In this document: piece by piece, positions 9,121 through 18,635 of the stretch
Numbering within the stretch: the stretch's first letter is position 1
Layout: every line of letters begins with the position of its first letter
Assembly (NCBI GenBank): GCA_947492105.1
Contig: CANLMN010000009.1
Span: forward strand, 62,001 to 126,000
Direction: 5' to 3'
Source of the DNA: an uncultured Aquimarina sp.
GTDB taxonomy: Bacteria > Bacteroidota > Bacteroidia > Flavobacteriales > Flavobacteriaceae
DNA length: 64,000 nt
Notes under the pieces: generated by a model
Databases searched by the model: none
Told to the model about the DNA's origin: nothing
What the model saw: only the letters and a program-made list of their open reading frames with translations
Made by a program: the position numbers and the translations under genes

Positions 9121-10428
9121 CTATTGATATTTTTTGTAGTTATCTACAATAATATTTGCTTTGAGATCATGGAGTAAATTATAAAGTCCAAAGAATGTTC
9201 TATTAATATACAAGAAATGTTTACTCCCTCTGTTACCGTTCATTTTTCGGAGTGTTGTATCCTTCGAATATTTCTCACTTAAGTCCGTAATTTTTGCCCA
9301 AAATGATTCATCTGCAAAATCAAAAGCTTCGTTATGAAAAGGAGAAGTAAACAGCCCCAACATTTCATGAAATAGCTCAGAAAAAAAGATAATATCTTGA
9401 TCAGAATCACTTTCCAATAATATTTCTAACTCATACAATTTCTTTTTAAAAAAAGTTGGATTTTCTATATTTTCTTTAATTGCTAATTCAAAATATGGTT
9501 TATAAAATGTTGCTGGAACCTTCTTTATACATCCAAAATCAATCGCTATGAGATTTCCTTCTTTATCTACCAAAAAATTTCCAGGGTGGGGATCTGCATG
9601 TACTGCCTTGAGAATATGCATTTGGTACATATAAAAATCCCATAGTGCCTGTCCTAGCTGATTGGCTAATTCTTGATCCGTATTGCTGGAGACAAACTCA
9701 CTGAGATGTACACCATCCATCCAATCCATGGTAATTATACGTTCACTAGAATATTCCTTATAATATTTTGGAAATCGAAGATTAGGAATTTTATGACAAG
9801 CAGCTGTTATTTCTTCTCCCTGTCGTAACTCAAGCTCGTAGTCCGTCTCTTCTAACAACTTCCCTTCTACTTCCTGAAAATACTTATCAGAATCCTTACC
9901 CTTGATATTAAACATTCTGATAGCGATGGGTTTGACCATCGCCAAATCAGAACTGATACTATCTGCTACTCCAGGATATTGGATCTTCATAGCAAGTTTT
10001 TTCCCTTCCTTCGTTGCTTTGTGTACCTGACCGATACTCGCGGCATTAACAGATTGAGAAGCAAAAGTATCAAAAACATCTTCTGGATACTGTCCAGTAT
10101 ATTTTTTAAAAGTCTTTCGTACTAATGGTGCCGACAAAGGAGGTACGCTAAACTGCGCCAGTGAAAATTTTTCTACATAAGCATTGGGCAACATATTTTT
10201 CTCCATTGAAAGCATTTGTGCGACTTTGAGTGCACTACCTTTTAAGTTTTTCAGTCCATCATAAATATCAGCGGCATTGTCTTCATTCAACTCATCTTTA
10301 TTTAGACTTGGATTTACTGCTTTTTTACCATAATATTTAAGATAATTACCCCCAATCTTTACCCCTGTCTTAACTAACTCGGTAGTTCGTCCAATTTTTG
10401 AGGTTGGTATTTTATCTATCGTATTCAT
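9121..10428 (-). CDS. AarF/UbiB (ABC1/ADCK) family atypical kinase
   Basis: 435 residues of the UbiB/ADCK family, ATPases of the protein-kinase fold linked to isoprenoid-lipid homeostasis. Visible motifs in order: the family-specific N-terminal helix GSALKVAQMLSME (equivalent of KxGQ), the ATP-binding Lys in MKIQYPGV, the catalytic loop HADPHPGNFLVD and the metal-binding IAIDFGCIK. No transmembrane tail is obvious. It is transcribed just after a TetR-like regulator on the same strand with a 19-base gap, so the two probably form an operon. As the Flavobacteriaceae make menaquinone rather than ubiquinone, I do not assign it to ubiquinone synthesis. Confidence 0.88.
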   Translation of the reverse strand: MNTIDKIPTSKIGRTTELVKTGVKIGGNYLKYYGKKAVNPSLNKDELNEDNAADIYDGLKNLKGSALKVAQMLSMEKNMLPNAYVEKFSLAQFSVPPLSAPLVRKTFKKYTGQYPEDVFDTFASQSVNAASIGQVHKATKEGKKLAMKIQYPGVADSISSDLAMVKPIAIRMFNIKGKDSDKYFQEVEGKLLEETDYELELRQGEEITAACHKIPNLRFPKYYKEYSSERIITMDWMDGVHLSEFVSSNTDQELANQLGQALWDFYMYQMHILKAVHADPHPGNFLVDKEGNLIAIDFGCIKKVPATFYKPYFELAIKENIENPTFFKKKLYELEILLESDSDQDIIFFSELFHEMLGLFTSPFHNEAFDFADESFWAKITDLSEKYSKDTTLRKMNGNRGSKHFLYINRTFFGLYNLLHDLKANIIVDNYKKYQ

Positions 10429-10447
10429 TTTTTTGTGTATTTCAAAA

Positions 10448-11125
10448 TTAACTTACTGTTTCCTGCCATAGAAATTTACCAAAATCGATCACATTATCGA
10501 GTGGCGTATGATCAAACACATCAAAAATTGTGTTTACTGATTTTTCTATAGCCATATCAGTTTTCTCAAATCCAGCAGATTCATCCTTCATCCAAAATTT
10601 CAACAGAAATACTAATTGCAACCAAGCACCTTCCGAAAATAAATGAACAGGTTTTTTTGTGAATTTAAATTGTTTTGTATCATTACCTTCCTTAATCAAA
10701 TCCGATGCGAATTCCTTTACCAGAATACGTAAATCCTTTAATTGCATCATATTTTTCATTCTATCCATGCCTTGATGATACTGTAACACAAACAAAACAT
10801 AACTTCTATTTGCCGTCATTAACTCAAAAAAAGTATAAAAGAATGTGAGCATCTTCTCTCTGCTACTATAGGCTTCATATTCTTTATTTTTGTCAGCGAG
10901 ATCCATGGTCATGGAAAAAAATGTATTCCAAATAACTTTTTGTAACGTATCCAAACTGCCAAAAAACTTATAAAAAGCTTGCTCCTCTACCTTACTTTCT
11001 TTGCAAAATTTATAAACCGTCTTTGGAAAACACTCTTGTTCCAAAACATACTCCATATATAGGGTAATAAATTCGCTTTTTGTGATCTCTTTTTTCTTTG
11101 TAGACGAAACTTTTTTTGCAGTCAT
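10448..11125 (-). CDS. TetR-like transcriptional regulator
   Basis: 225 residues from the ATG at 11125, chosen because the residues upstream in the longer frame (11191) are hydrophobic and aromatic and lie in the promoter region. After a basic Lys/Ser-rich start, residues about 14-60 form a TetR-type helix-turn-helix (FITLYMEYVLEQE, then TVYKFCKESKVEEQAFYKFFGS). The C-terminal two-thirds is all-helical, as in ligand-binding and dimer domains of the family. It lies immediately upstream of the AarF/UbiB kinase gene, which it probably co-transcribes with and may control. Confidence 0.8.
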   Translation of the reverse strand: MTAKKVSSTKKKEITKSEFITLYMEYVLEQECFPKTVYKFCKESKVEEQAFYKFFGSLDTLQKVIWNTFFSMTMDLADKNKEYEAYSSREKMLTFFYTFFELMTANRSYVLFVLQYHQGMDRMKNMMQLKDLRILVKEFASDLIKEGNDTKQFKFTKKPVHLFSEGAWLQLVFLLKFWMKDESAGFEKTDMAIEKSVNTIFDVFDHTPLDNVIDFGKFLWQETVS

Positions 11126-11350
11126 AATGTATTCGATATTTATGTAAAAATACATTATTTTGTTTAATACTCTATCAAAAAACTTAAACAAAAATTGTTA
11201 AACTTTTACACACTAAAGAATTATTGACATGAAACCCATTACAAAATCAAAAATATAAGGCTTAGTACGTCACTTTGTCAGCATCAATCTCTTGGTACTT
11301 TTTTTGACTATATACTAAATCAAAAAGTCAAATATCAAAATAATTATATC

Positions 11351-13237
11351 ATGGCAACAGGAAGTATTAATGTCTCGGTTGAGAATATTTTTCCGCTTAT
11401 CAAAAAATTCTTGTATTCGGATCACGAAATCTTTTTACGAGAACTCATATCCAATGCAACAGATGCAACACTGAAATTAAAACATCTTACAAATATTGGT
11501 GAGGCTAAGGTGGAATACGGCAACCCACAAATCGAGATCAAAATCGATAAAGAAAAAAAACAGCTTCATATCATTGACCAAGGTCTTGGAATGACTGCCG
11601 AAGAAGTAGAAAAATATATCAATCAAGTTGCTTTTTCTGGTGCAGAAGAGTTCTTGGACAAATATAAAGACGGTGCAAAAGATTCTGGTATTATAGGACA
11701 TTTTGGTCTTGGCTTCTATTCTGCCTTTATGGTTGCAGAAAAAGTAGAGATTATCACCAAATCGTACAAAGACGAACCGGCTGCCCATTGGATCTGTGAT
11801 GGTTCTCCTTCTTTTACTTTGGAAGAAGCTGATAAACAGGATCGAGGTTCAGAAATCATCTTACATATCAGTGAGGATGAATTAGATTTTCTAGAAGAAA
11901 GCAAAATCAGTGGTTTGTTGAGTAAATACAACAAATTCATGCCTGTACCAATCAAATTTGGCACCAAAACAGAAACACTTCCAAAACCAGAAGATGCCAA
12001 AGAAGAAGATCCAGCTCCTACCCAAGAAGTTGACAATATTATTAATAACAGTAGCCCAGCTTGGACCAAACAACCAACGGAGCTAGAAGATAAAGATTAC
12101 AAAGAATTCTATCGAGAATTATATCCATCACAATTTGAGGAACCACTTTTCAACATTCACCTGAATGTAGATTATCCTTTTAATCTTACCGGGATCTTGT
12201 ATTTCCCTAGACTTGGACAGGATATGAATGTGCAAAAAGACAAAATACAATTATATCAAAACCAGGTATTTGTCACAGATAATGTAGAGGGAATTGTTCC
12301 AGAATTCTTGACAATGCTACGAGGAGTAATTGACTCTCCTGATATCCCTCTTAATGTATCACGTTCTTATTTGCAAGCAGATGGAGCTGTTAAGAAAATA
12401 TCTAGCTACATTACGCGTAAGGTAGCAGACAAACTTAGCTCATTATTCAAAAATAGTCGTGAAGAATTTGAGCAAAAATGGAATGACATCAAAATTGTCA
12501 TTGAATATGGAATGCTTTCTGAAGACAAGTTTTTTGAAAAAGCTGACAAATTCGCACTGTACCCTACAGTAGATGGTACTTTTATGACCTATGCAGAATT
12601 AGAAGAAAAAATCAAACCTACTCAAACTGACAAGGATGATAAAATGGTTATTCTTTATGCTTCTAATAAAGATGAGCAACACCAATATATAGAGGCTGCA
12701 AAAAACAAGGGATACGAAGTATTATTACTTGATTCTCCAATTGTAGCGCATTTGATCCAAAAACTAGAAGGTAGCAAAGAAAACATCACCTTTGCTCGTG
12801 TAGATGCAGATCACATTGACAAATTAATCAAAAAAGACGAAGAAGCGATCTCTAAGCTCTCTGATGAAGAAAAAGAATCACTAAAAACAGATTTGGAAAC
12901 CGTCATTCCAAAAGAAAAATACACTGTACAGTTAGAAGCCTCTGATAGTGAATCAACACCATTTATGATTACACAACCAGAGTTTATGCGTCGTATGAAA
13001 GAGATGCAACAGTCTGGTGGTGGCGGTATGTTTGGTATGGGAAATATGCCAGAAATGTATAATTTGATTGTAAATACAAATCATGCACTCGTTGGTGAGA
13101 TTATAAGTTCCGAAACCACTGAAAAGAAAGAACGCTTGATCAAACAAGCATTAGACCTTGCTAAGCTTTCGCAAAACTTACTAAAGGGTGAAGAACTAAC
13201 TGCTTTTGTAAAACGAAGCCTTGAAATGATTAAATAG
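11351..13237 (+). CDS. htpG: Molecular chaperone HtpG (Hsp90)
   Basis: 628 residues, full length for bacterial Hsp90, an ATP-dependent cytoplasmic chaperone dimer. The GHKL ATPase domain shows ELISNATDA (Mg-binding Asn), DQGLGMT and GHFGLGFYSAFMV. The middle domain carries the catalytic Arg region in LNVSRSYLQ. A Gly/Met-rich stretch near residue 555-570 (QQSGGGGMFGMGNMPEM) precedes the C-terminal dimerisation domain. It is flanked by a 113-base 5' region and a strong terminator, consistent with a single-gene transcript. Confidence 0.97.
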   Translation: MATGSINVSVENIFPLIKKFLYSDHEIFLRELISNATDATLKLKHLTNIGEAKVEYGNPQIEIKIDKEKKQLHIIDQGLGMTAEEVEKYINQVAFSGAEEFLDKYKDGAKDSGIIGHFGLGFYSAFMVAEKVEIITKSYKDEPAAHWICDGSPSFTLEEADKQDRGSEIILHISEDELDFLEESKISGLLSKYNKFMPVPIKFGTKTETLPKPEDAKEEDPAPTQEVDNIINNSSPAWTKQPTELEDKDYKEFYRELYPSQFEEPLFNIHLNVDYPFNLTGILYFPRLGQDMNVQKDKIQLYQNQVFVTDNVEGIVPEFLTMLRGVIDSPDIPLNVSRSYLQADGAVKKISSYITRKVADKLSSLFKNSREEFEQKWNDIKIVIEYGMLSEDKFFEKADKFALYPTVDGTFMTYAELEEKIKPTQTDKDDKMVILYASNKDEQHQYIEAAKNKGYEVLLLDSPIVAHLIQKLEGSKENITFARVDADHIDKLIKKDEEAISKLSDEEKESLKTDLETVIPKEKYTVQLEASDSESTPFMITQPEFMRRMKEMQQSGGGGMFGMGNMPEMYNLIVNTNHALVGEIISSETTEKKERLIKQALDLAKLSQNLLKGEELTAFVKRSLEMIK

Positions 13238-13259
13238 GTTCTGATCCTCTTTATACCAT

Positions 13260-13304
13260 AAAAAAATCTGAAGTTTAAGAAATTAAACTTCAGATTTTTT
13301 TTGT
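13260..13304 (+). terminator. Rho-independent terminator after htpG
   Basis: A long stem (AAATCTGAAGTTTAA / TTAAACTTCAGATTT) with flanking A- and T-runs begins 22 bases after the htpG stop codon. Confidence 0.9.
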
Positions 13305-13523
13305 TTGATAAACTATTGTTTGTTTAAATTTGAAAATCCAGTTAGAAGTGATTTTAAGTCCCTGTTTGATTGAAACAAAAAAGGATCGTTTTTTAAATCA
13401 ATCAAAATACCTTTTTGCACTTCTGAGTAAAAACATGAAGTAGGAAATCGATAAAATGAGTAAATAGAGAACTCTTGAAAACCAACAAAAAAATGTAATC
13501 CACTTCATTGCATCAAATTACAT

Positions 13524-14165
13524 ATGAAAGTTATAGCTACCAATATTTCTGAGCCAAAAACAATTTCTTGGCGCGGAAAAGAAGTCAAAACAGGAATTTT
13601 TAAATATCCAACGAGCGAGCCCTTGTATCTAGGAACAGAAGATGTTAGAAAAGACGCCGTAATTGATCGCAAATATCATGGAGGAGAACACAAGGCCTGC
13701 TATCTCTTTTCTGCAGATTACTACTCTTATTGGAAACATCTCTATCCAGATTTGGACTGGAATTGGGGGATGTTTGGTGAAAACTTGACCGTATTAGGAA
13801 TGGACGAAAACTTGATTCGCATTGGAGATATTTACAAAATAGGAACATCCATCGTACAATTATCAGAACCGCGAGAACCCTGTTATAAATTAGGTGCCAA
13901 ATTTGGTGATCAAGCTGTACTCAAACAATTCATACACCATGCACACTGTGGCACCTATGTTCGAGTCCTAGAAGAGGGTGAAGTAGCAGTAAATGATCGA
14001 ATAGAACTTATTAAACAATCCGATAATCCACTAACTATTGCGGCCTATTTCAAAATGTTATATGCTACAACAAAGGATACAAAAACCATGCAATTAGCTG
14101 CCAATAATGAAGCTCTAGCAAAAGAAAAACGAGAAAAATGGCGTACGTTACTGAGTGAGTCCTAA
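13524..14165 (+). CDS. MOSC domain protein, YiiM-like
   Basis: 213 residues. It matches the YiiM subgroup of MOSC (molybdenum cofactor sulfurase C-terminal) proteins. DRKYHGGEHKACYLF supplies the conserved His-Gly-Gly, GMFGENLTV follows, and the invariant Cys is in EPREPCYKLGAKFG. A helical '3-alpha' tail follows from about residue 165. E. coli YiiM reduces N-hydroxylated compounds with a molybdenum cofactor; whether this protein does the same is inferred from family only. It is monocistronic and followed by a terminator. Confidence 0.88.
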   Translation: MKVIATNISEPKTISWRGKEVKTGIFKYPTSEPLYLGTEDVRKDAVIDRKYHGGEHKACYLFSADYYSYWKHLYPDLDWNWGMFGENLTVLGMDENLIRIGDIYKIGTSIVQLSEPREPCYKLGAKFGDQAVLKQFIHHAHCGTYVRVLEEGEVAVNDRIELIKQSDNPLTIAAYFKMLYATTKDTKTMQLAANNEALAKEKREKWRTLLSES

Positions 14166-14299
14166 AATATGATAAAATTTGACGCGATAGAGCACTTTTT
14201 GAAAAAACACCTAGCAGCGGCGTGGATGAGAAAAGCAACCAAATATAGACGAACTGTATCTAATTTTAGAAAAAAGAAAAAGCCAAGAAGAGGTTCGTT

Positions 14300-14338
14300 A
14301 AAAAAGCCTATTCACTACAGTGTGAATAGGCTTTTTTA
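14300..14338. terminator. Bidirectional hairpin terminator
   Basis: AAAAAAGCCTATTCAC / GTGAATAGGCTTTTTT stem, T-run on both strands. It lies between the converging MOSC gene and the DUF4097-like gene and can serve both. Confidence 0.88.
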
Positions 14339-14362
14339 ACAAAAACTAAAACAACATTTATG

Positions 14363-15766
14363 TTATTGCAATTTTAAATCGCTATACTCCGCATTAATAG
14401 TAATCGATTTATTTGTATTTCTTGTTTTATTAAAACCAGTAATGGATTCGGTTCCAAAATTATGCGTTCGTTGCCAATCCAGAGAACTAGGGAGCTCGAT
14501 AAGGTTTCTTGACCCCAAATAAGTAAAATTAAACCCTGATTTTGGTAATACAAGTTTTAAATCACTGTTTTGTAAGCTCAAGTTGAGTGATGAAAAATCT
14601 GAGCTCATATTTGCAATCGTAATACTTCCAAAATTCCCTGATATCAAACCATTGGTATTCAAATTTTGAATATATACATTACTAGAATTTGTTTTGAGGC
14701 GAATATCCTTGGCATTTTCAATACGGCAATTTTTGACATAATCTACAATAAGAACACCTCTATTCCAGTTTTTTACGATCACAGGAGAATATGATGCTTT
14801 GATCCTAGTATCCTTTCCATCAATCGTGTTTGCTGCCAATTTGGTATGCGATAGGGACGCCCTTAGGTTTATAGCATTATCTGCTAACGTCACTTCTCCA
14901 TGTCTAATATTTAATTTGAGCTGCGCAGTTTTTGGAATTCGAATTTTGAGTAATTTGCGCACTCCCATCTTCTTGGATGTAGTATTTGGATCTTTTACTT
15001 CATACATATACCCTCTTGGACTATTATTACCCGTCACAACATTTTGTGACACTAAGGTTCCCATTTGTTGCTCAAACTGATAGCTCCATTGCTGCATATC
15101 GCGCTCAAACTGTTGTGCCCATAGCTGCATCTCTGAATCCAAATTTTCACTAAATCTAATGGCGTCCTTCTCCATTCTCTTTCCCCATTCTTCCATTACT
15201 ACTTCAAAATCATCTCCAAATTTCTCACGTAAATTAGACTCCCATTTTTTCATATACTTTTCTCCATTCTTCTGATATGAAGCATAATCAAAATCGAGAT
15301 CTCCCATATTATTTTTCATTTCATTTGGGATTGGATTCTGTGCAATATTCTGTAACAAGGGCTCCAACATTCCTGTGATCATAGGACCTAACATTTGCAA
15401 ATCAAGTAGATTACCTTGTAGATTTACTGTAACAGAATTCGAATTTGGATTCTGAACATTTTTGGCTGTATTAGAAATAATTGTAATATCCTCACTATTT
15501 CCTGTAGCCGTAACTTGCCAGTGATCATTGACGTATTCTCTCTGTGTTTTGGTCAATCCCTCTCCTTCTACATGTGCCTCTACTGCAACAACATCTTTAT
15601 TCCAAGTTTCAAATACAACATTTGTATGACTCGTATTGAGATTGATAACAACATCTTCTTTTACATTAAACTTTTCATCCAATTTCTGCTGCGCAAGTAT
15701 CGGATTGACAGTCAACAATCCTAGAAGAATTAAACTCTTATGCTTGCTGATCCTGATACGTTTCAT
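14363..15766 (-). CDS. Secreted adhesin-like (DUF4097-type beta-helix) protein of a sigma-factor operon
   Basis: 467 residues with a signal peptide (ISKHKSLILLGLLTVNPILAQQ). Residues about 35-100 are beta-rich; 130-250 is a helical, Trp/Gln/Met-rich segment with repeated QLWAQQFERD and QQWSYQFEQQ. The C-terminal half (about 265-467) shows repeating short beta-strands with Asn ladders (IRHGEVTLADNAINLRAS, NSSNVYIQNLNTNG) like DUF4097 putative adhesins. Its start overlaps the anti-sigma-like gene by 29 bases, so it is translationally coupled as the third gene of the ECF operon. It is probably a target or sensor of that system; function unknown. Confidence 0.75.
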   Translation of the reverse strand: MKRIRISKHKSLILLGLLTVNPILAQQKLDEKFNVKEDVVINLNTSHTNVVFETWNKDVVAVEAHVEGEGLTKTQREYVNDHWQVTATGNSEDITIISNTAKNVQNPNSNSVTVNLQGNLLDLQMLGPMITGMLEPLLQNIAQNPIPNEMKNNMGDLDFDYASYQKNGEKYMKKWESNLREKFGDDFEVVMEEWGKRMEKDAIRFSENLDSEMQLWAQQFERDMQQWSYQFEQQMGTLVSQNVVTGNNSPRGYMYEVKDPNTTSKKMGVRKLLKIRIPKTAQLKLNIRHGEVTLADNAINLRASLSHTKLAANTIDGKDTRIKASYSPVIVKNWNRGVLIVDYVKNCRIENAKDIRLKTNSSNVYIQNLNTNGLISGNFGSITIANMSSDFSSLNLSLQNSDLKLVLPKSGFNFTYLGSRNLIELPSSLDWQRTHNFGTESITGFNKTRNTNKSITINAEYSDLKLQ

Positions 15767-16358
15767 CTGTGATCTCTTTTAATTTATTTAATTTTTCTTT
15801 TAATTTTAGCATCAATTCTAATCGTAATTGTAGATTCTCTATTAATGCTTGTACAGTTTGTTCATTAGCCCCAACTTCTAAAAGTTCTTTATTTAAATGC
15901 TCATATTCTAAATCCAGTTGCTCTAACTGCTTCATAAAACTATCAATGAGTTCTTTATTGGTGTCATTGATATTCAAACTTGTTAATTCTAATTTGATAC
16001 TATTTTTATAATAGTCTTCTATCTTTTTGAAATCTGGCGAAATTGTAGCGAGAGCTGACTGTTTCTCTATTTTTTTTATCACATCACGATCTAAGTCGTC
16101 TGCCTCTTCGTTCACTAATGCAGGTGTATTTTTAGTTATATTACTAGAATTACTTGTATAATATGCCGTCAGTGAAACAGACAAAATAATAGCAATACTT
16201 GCAGCAATCCGCAACCACTTATAAGAACGTTTCTTATGAGTCTCTGCTGGTAATTCTGCTTGTAAGCGTTCTAGAAATCTCGCTTCATGTCCTGTCGGTA
16301 TACTTTCAGAAGGCAACACTTTATCTTGTTTTAATAATTCTCTAATGTCCTGTGCCAT
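15738..16358 (-). CDS. Membrane anti-sigma factor-like protein
   Basis: 206 residues. A short cytoplasmic part (about 1-45) precedes one transmembrane segment at about 47-66 (WLRIAASIAIILSVSLTAYY), then a mostly helical, charged extracytoplasmic domain ending in a coiled coil (KLKEKLNKLKEITDE). The topology and position directly after an ECF sigma gene, overlapping it by 17 bases, suggest an anti-sigma factor. No classical zinc-binding anti-sigma HxxxCxxC motif is present, so the assignment rests on context and topology. Confidence 0.7.
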   Translation of the reverse strand: MAQDIRELLKQDKVLPSESIPTGHEARFLERLQAELPAETHKKRSYKWLRIAASIAIILSVSLTAYYTSNSSNITKNTPALVNEEADDLDRDVIKKIEKQSALATISPDFKKIEDYYKNSIKLELTSLNINDTNKELIDSFMKQLEQLDLEYEHLNKELLEVGANEQTVQALIENLQLRLELMLKLKEKLNKLKEITDETYQDQQA

Positions 16359-16887
16359 TTCTTAGGTGTTTTAATTTTTCTTGTAATTGTTTTTTACCTC
16401 GATGCACCAAAGTTCTTGAGGCAACAGCCGTAATATCTAATATTTCACTTATCTCCTTATGATCATAGCCTTCTATTAAAAAAAGCATAACTGCATATTT
16501 ATACTTTTCTGGCAATGATTCAATAGCATTTTTAACTTCATCAACGGTTACAGAATCTGCTACTGACCAATCTTCTTGCTCATCTACACTAGCCATGATT
16601 TGTTCATTAATAGCTACCATTTCCATTTTTTTGGCTTTGAGCATATCAATACTTTTATTGATAACAATACGCTTAAGCCATGCTCCAAAAGTCACGTCTC
16701 CTGTAAATTGATGTAATTTCAAAAACGCTTTTATAAATCCCTCTTGCATAGCTTCTTCCGCTTCAAATGGATCTTTTAAGAATCGTAATGCCACATAATA
16801 CATTCCTTTGCTATATTTATTATATAGCGTCATCTGGGCCTTACGGTCGTTGGCTCTACACTTATCTATAAGATCACTTTGTAACAA
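16342..16887 (-). CDS. ECF RNA polymerase sigma factor
   Basis: 181 residues with sigma-70 region 2 (LRFLKDPFEAEEAMQEGFIK, then FTGDVTFGAWLKRI) and region 4 (LPEKYKYAVMLFLIEGYDHK, then EISEILDITAVASRTLVHRG). Region 3 is absent, as in extracytoplasmic-function sigma factors. It heads a three-gene operon with overlapping reading frames: sigma, membrane anti-sigma-like protein, adhesin-like exported protein. Such operons are typically self-activated by envelope stress; the autoregulation is inferred. Confidence 0.9.
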   Translation of the reverse strand: MLQSDLIDKCRANDRKAQMTLYNKYSKGMYYVALRFLKDPFEAEEAMQEGFIKAFLKLHQFTGDVTFGAWLKRIVINKSIDMLKAKKMEMVAINEQIMASVDEQEDWSVADSVTVDEVKNAIESLPEKYKYAVMLFLIEGYDHKEISEILDITAVASRTLVHRGKKQLQEKLKHLRNGTGH

Positions 16888-17121
16888 AATAGTATATACT
16901 TTAGTTATTTGTTATAAATCTAACTGGTCTTCTCTTATATAGACCGACGATTTTGAGGGATGTTGCAATTATTATTTGAAAAATTTTAGAAAAGTGTTCA
17001 TTTTTACTCCAAATACTCAAAAAGCATGATATTCATTACTGGAGTGGCTCGATATTTTATATAGAATTTACTAAAAAATGCATTTGCTTGACTGTACAAA
17101 GGTACTTACACCTACCTAAGG

Positions 17122-17191
17122 TAGCTATATAATATCCCATATCGATTTGTTCTTTTTGCATCTAAATGCCTTTTTCCTATATCTCATAGCC
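17122..17191 (+). repeat. Dispersed repeat, family 3, copy 1
   Basis: About 70 bases (TAGCTATATAATATCnCATA, TCGAnTTGTTCTTTTT, then CATAGC) recur in the same orientation at 58126-58196 with roughly 75-80% identity by eye. On the minus strand both copies end an open frame with the residues KKNKSI-DII. It sits inside the 434-base gap between cinA and the sigma operon, where I see no other feature. Confidence 0.65.
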
Positions 17192-17321
17192 AAAATCATA
17201 CAAAATAATCCTAGTGTGATGATATACAAAACAACATAAACATTAATACGCCCCGATAGATCCAAGTTTGTGTCACTCAAAAGCAAAAAGACAAAATTTA
17301 GAGTTTGTGTGCTCTACTGAA

Positions 17322-18569
17322 CTAAGGGTTCAAAATCTCTTTTCGTAGCATTTCCAATGCTTTTTGCACTGTTTTCCCGATAGTACGCTCGCGGCTATTA
17401 CTAAATTCAAATCGTTCTGAGAATACTGTTGCCGGTGTCGCTATTGCAATAAAAACTGTCCCTACCTCAACGTCTCCATCCCCTTGGGTTGGCCCTGCGT
17501 TACCTGTAGTCGCAATCGCAAAATCTGCGTTAAACTTTTGCTGTGCCCCCAAAGCCATTGCTTGAGCCACCTGAGTACTAGTTACAGAATGTTTCTTGAT
17601 GATTGTGGGATCTACATCAAGTACTGCTATTTTGGAGGTTGTAGCATAGGTTACAACACCTCCTTTGAAAAACCGAGATGCCCCTGCATTTTTTGTAAAA
17701 CCTGCTGCTATTTGCCCCCCAGTACAACTTTCTGCTATAGCTAATGTCTTATTTTGAGCTACTAAAAGCGCTCCTATAACTTGTTCCAAACTACTATCAT
17801 CTTCGTAACCTGCGATAATGTCTCCAATAAGAGTTTGTAAAACAGCTAACTGTTCTTTCAAGGCTTTTTCTAAAACAGCTTTTTCTGAACCTCTTGCTGA
17901 TAAACGCAAGCGTACTTTACCCAAATCTGGTAAATAAGCAAGTTTGATAAATTCTGGTAAATTATTCTCCCAATCTTCTATAATTGCTGCAATTGTACTC
18001 TCGCCTTTTCCATAAGTTACTACGGTTTTATGCAAAATATAAGGTCGATCAAATTGTTTTTGCAACCTTGGAAGGACTTCTTTTTGCATCAACCCCTTCA
18101 TCTCAAAAGGGACCCCTGGCATAGAAATAAATACGGTATTATTATCAAAAATCCACATCCCCGGAGCTGTACCAACCTCATTATGTAATGCTATAGCCCT
18201 GGAAGGAATCAATGCCTGTTTTTTATGTACTTCTGATATGGGCGAACTGATATATTTTTCAAATAAAGATTCTATGTGCTGAAGTACCGTGACATCCTCT
18301 ACAAGTTTATCTTCAAAAAAATCACATAGGGTATGCTTGGTTATATCATCTTTTGTAGGTCCTAAACCTCCAGTAATCAACACAACATCTACACGATTAC
18401 GAGCAGCTGTTAGTGCTTCTATAATATGTTGTTTTTCGTCCTGTATTGAAGTAATTTGGTAAACGTCAATACCAATAGTATTTAGTGCTTTGCCTAGATA
18501 TGCAGAGTTTGTATCTACAATTTGTCCAATAAGAATTTCATCTCCTATGGTAATGATTTCCGCTTTCAT
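17322..18569 (-). CDS. cinA: CinA-family nicotinamide-nucleotide amidohydrolase
   Basis: 415 residues, full length for CinA. The N-terminal molybdopterin-binding-like (COG1058) domain shows IITIGDEILIGQIVDTNSAY and TGGLGPTKDD; the C-terminal PncC amidase domain (from about 260) shows AESCTGGQIAAGFT and the ATTGNAGP motif. CinA deamidates nicotinamide mononucleotide in NAD recycling, and the COG1058 domain has ADP-ribose pyrophosphatase activity. It is 66 bases downstream of the Hpt gene on the same strand and may share its transcript. Confidence 0.94.
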   Translation of the reverse strand: MKAEIITIGDEILIGQIVDTNSAYLGKALNTIGIDVYQITSIQDEKQHIIEALTAARNRVDVVLITGGLGPTKDDITKHTLCDFFEDKLVEDVTVLQHIESLFEKYISSPISEVHKKQALIPSRAIALHNEVGTAPGMWIFDNNTVFISMPGVPFEMKGLMQKEVLPRLQKQFDRPYILHKTVVTYGKGESTIAAIIEDWENNLPEFIKLAYLPDLGKVRLRLSARGSEKAVLEKALKEQLAVLQTLIGDIIAGYEDDSSLEQVIGALLVAQNKTLAIAESCTGGQIAAGFTKNAGASRFFKGGVVTYATTSKIAVLDVDPTIIKKHSVTSTQVAQAMALGAQQKFNADFAIATTGNAGPTQGDGDVEVGTVFIAIATPATVFSERFEFSNSRERTIGKTVQKALEMLRKEILNP

Positions 18570-18635
18570 GTAAAAAAAGAATCTTGATAAAAATAAAATT
18601 ACAAATACAGCATACCCTTTTTACAAAATTGTAGG

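Noticed and set aside
10448-11191. Longer start of the TetR-like gene at 11191
   Set aside because: The extra 22 residues are aromatic and hydrophobic and not family-like; the ATG at 11125 gives a normal TetR N-terminus.
14169-14339. Small plus-strand open frame (MIKFDAIEHFLKKHL...) after the MOSC gene
   Set aside because: It runs through the whole terminator hairpin at 14300-14338 and ends in it, so it is unlikely to be translated.
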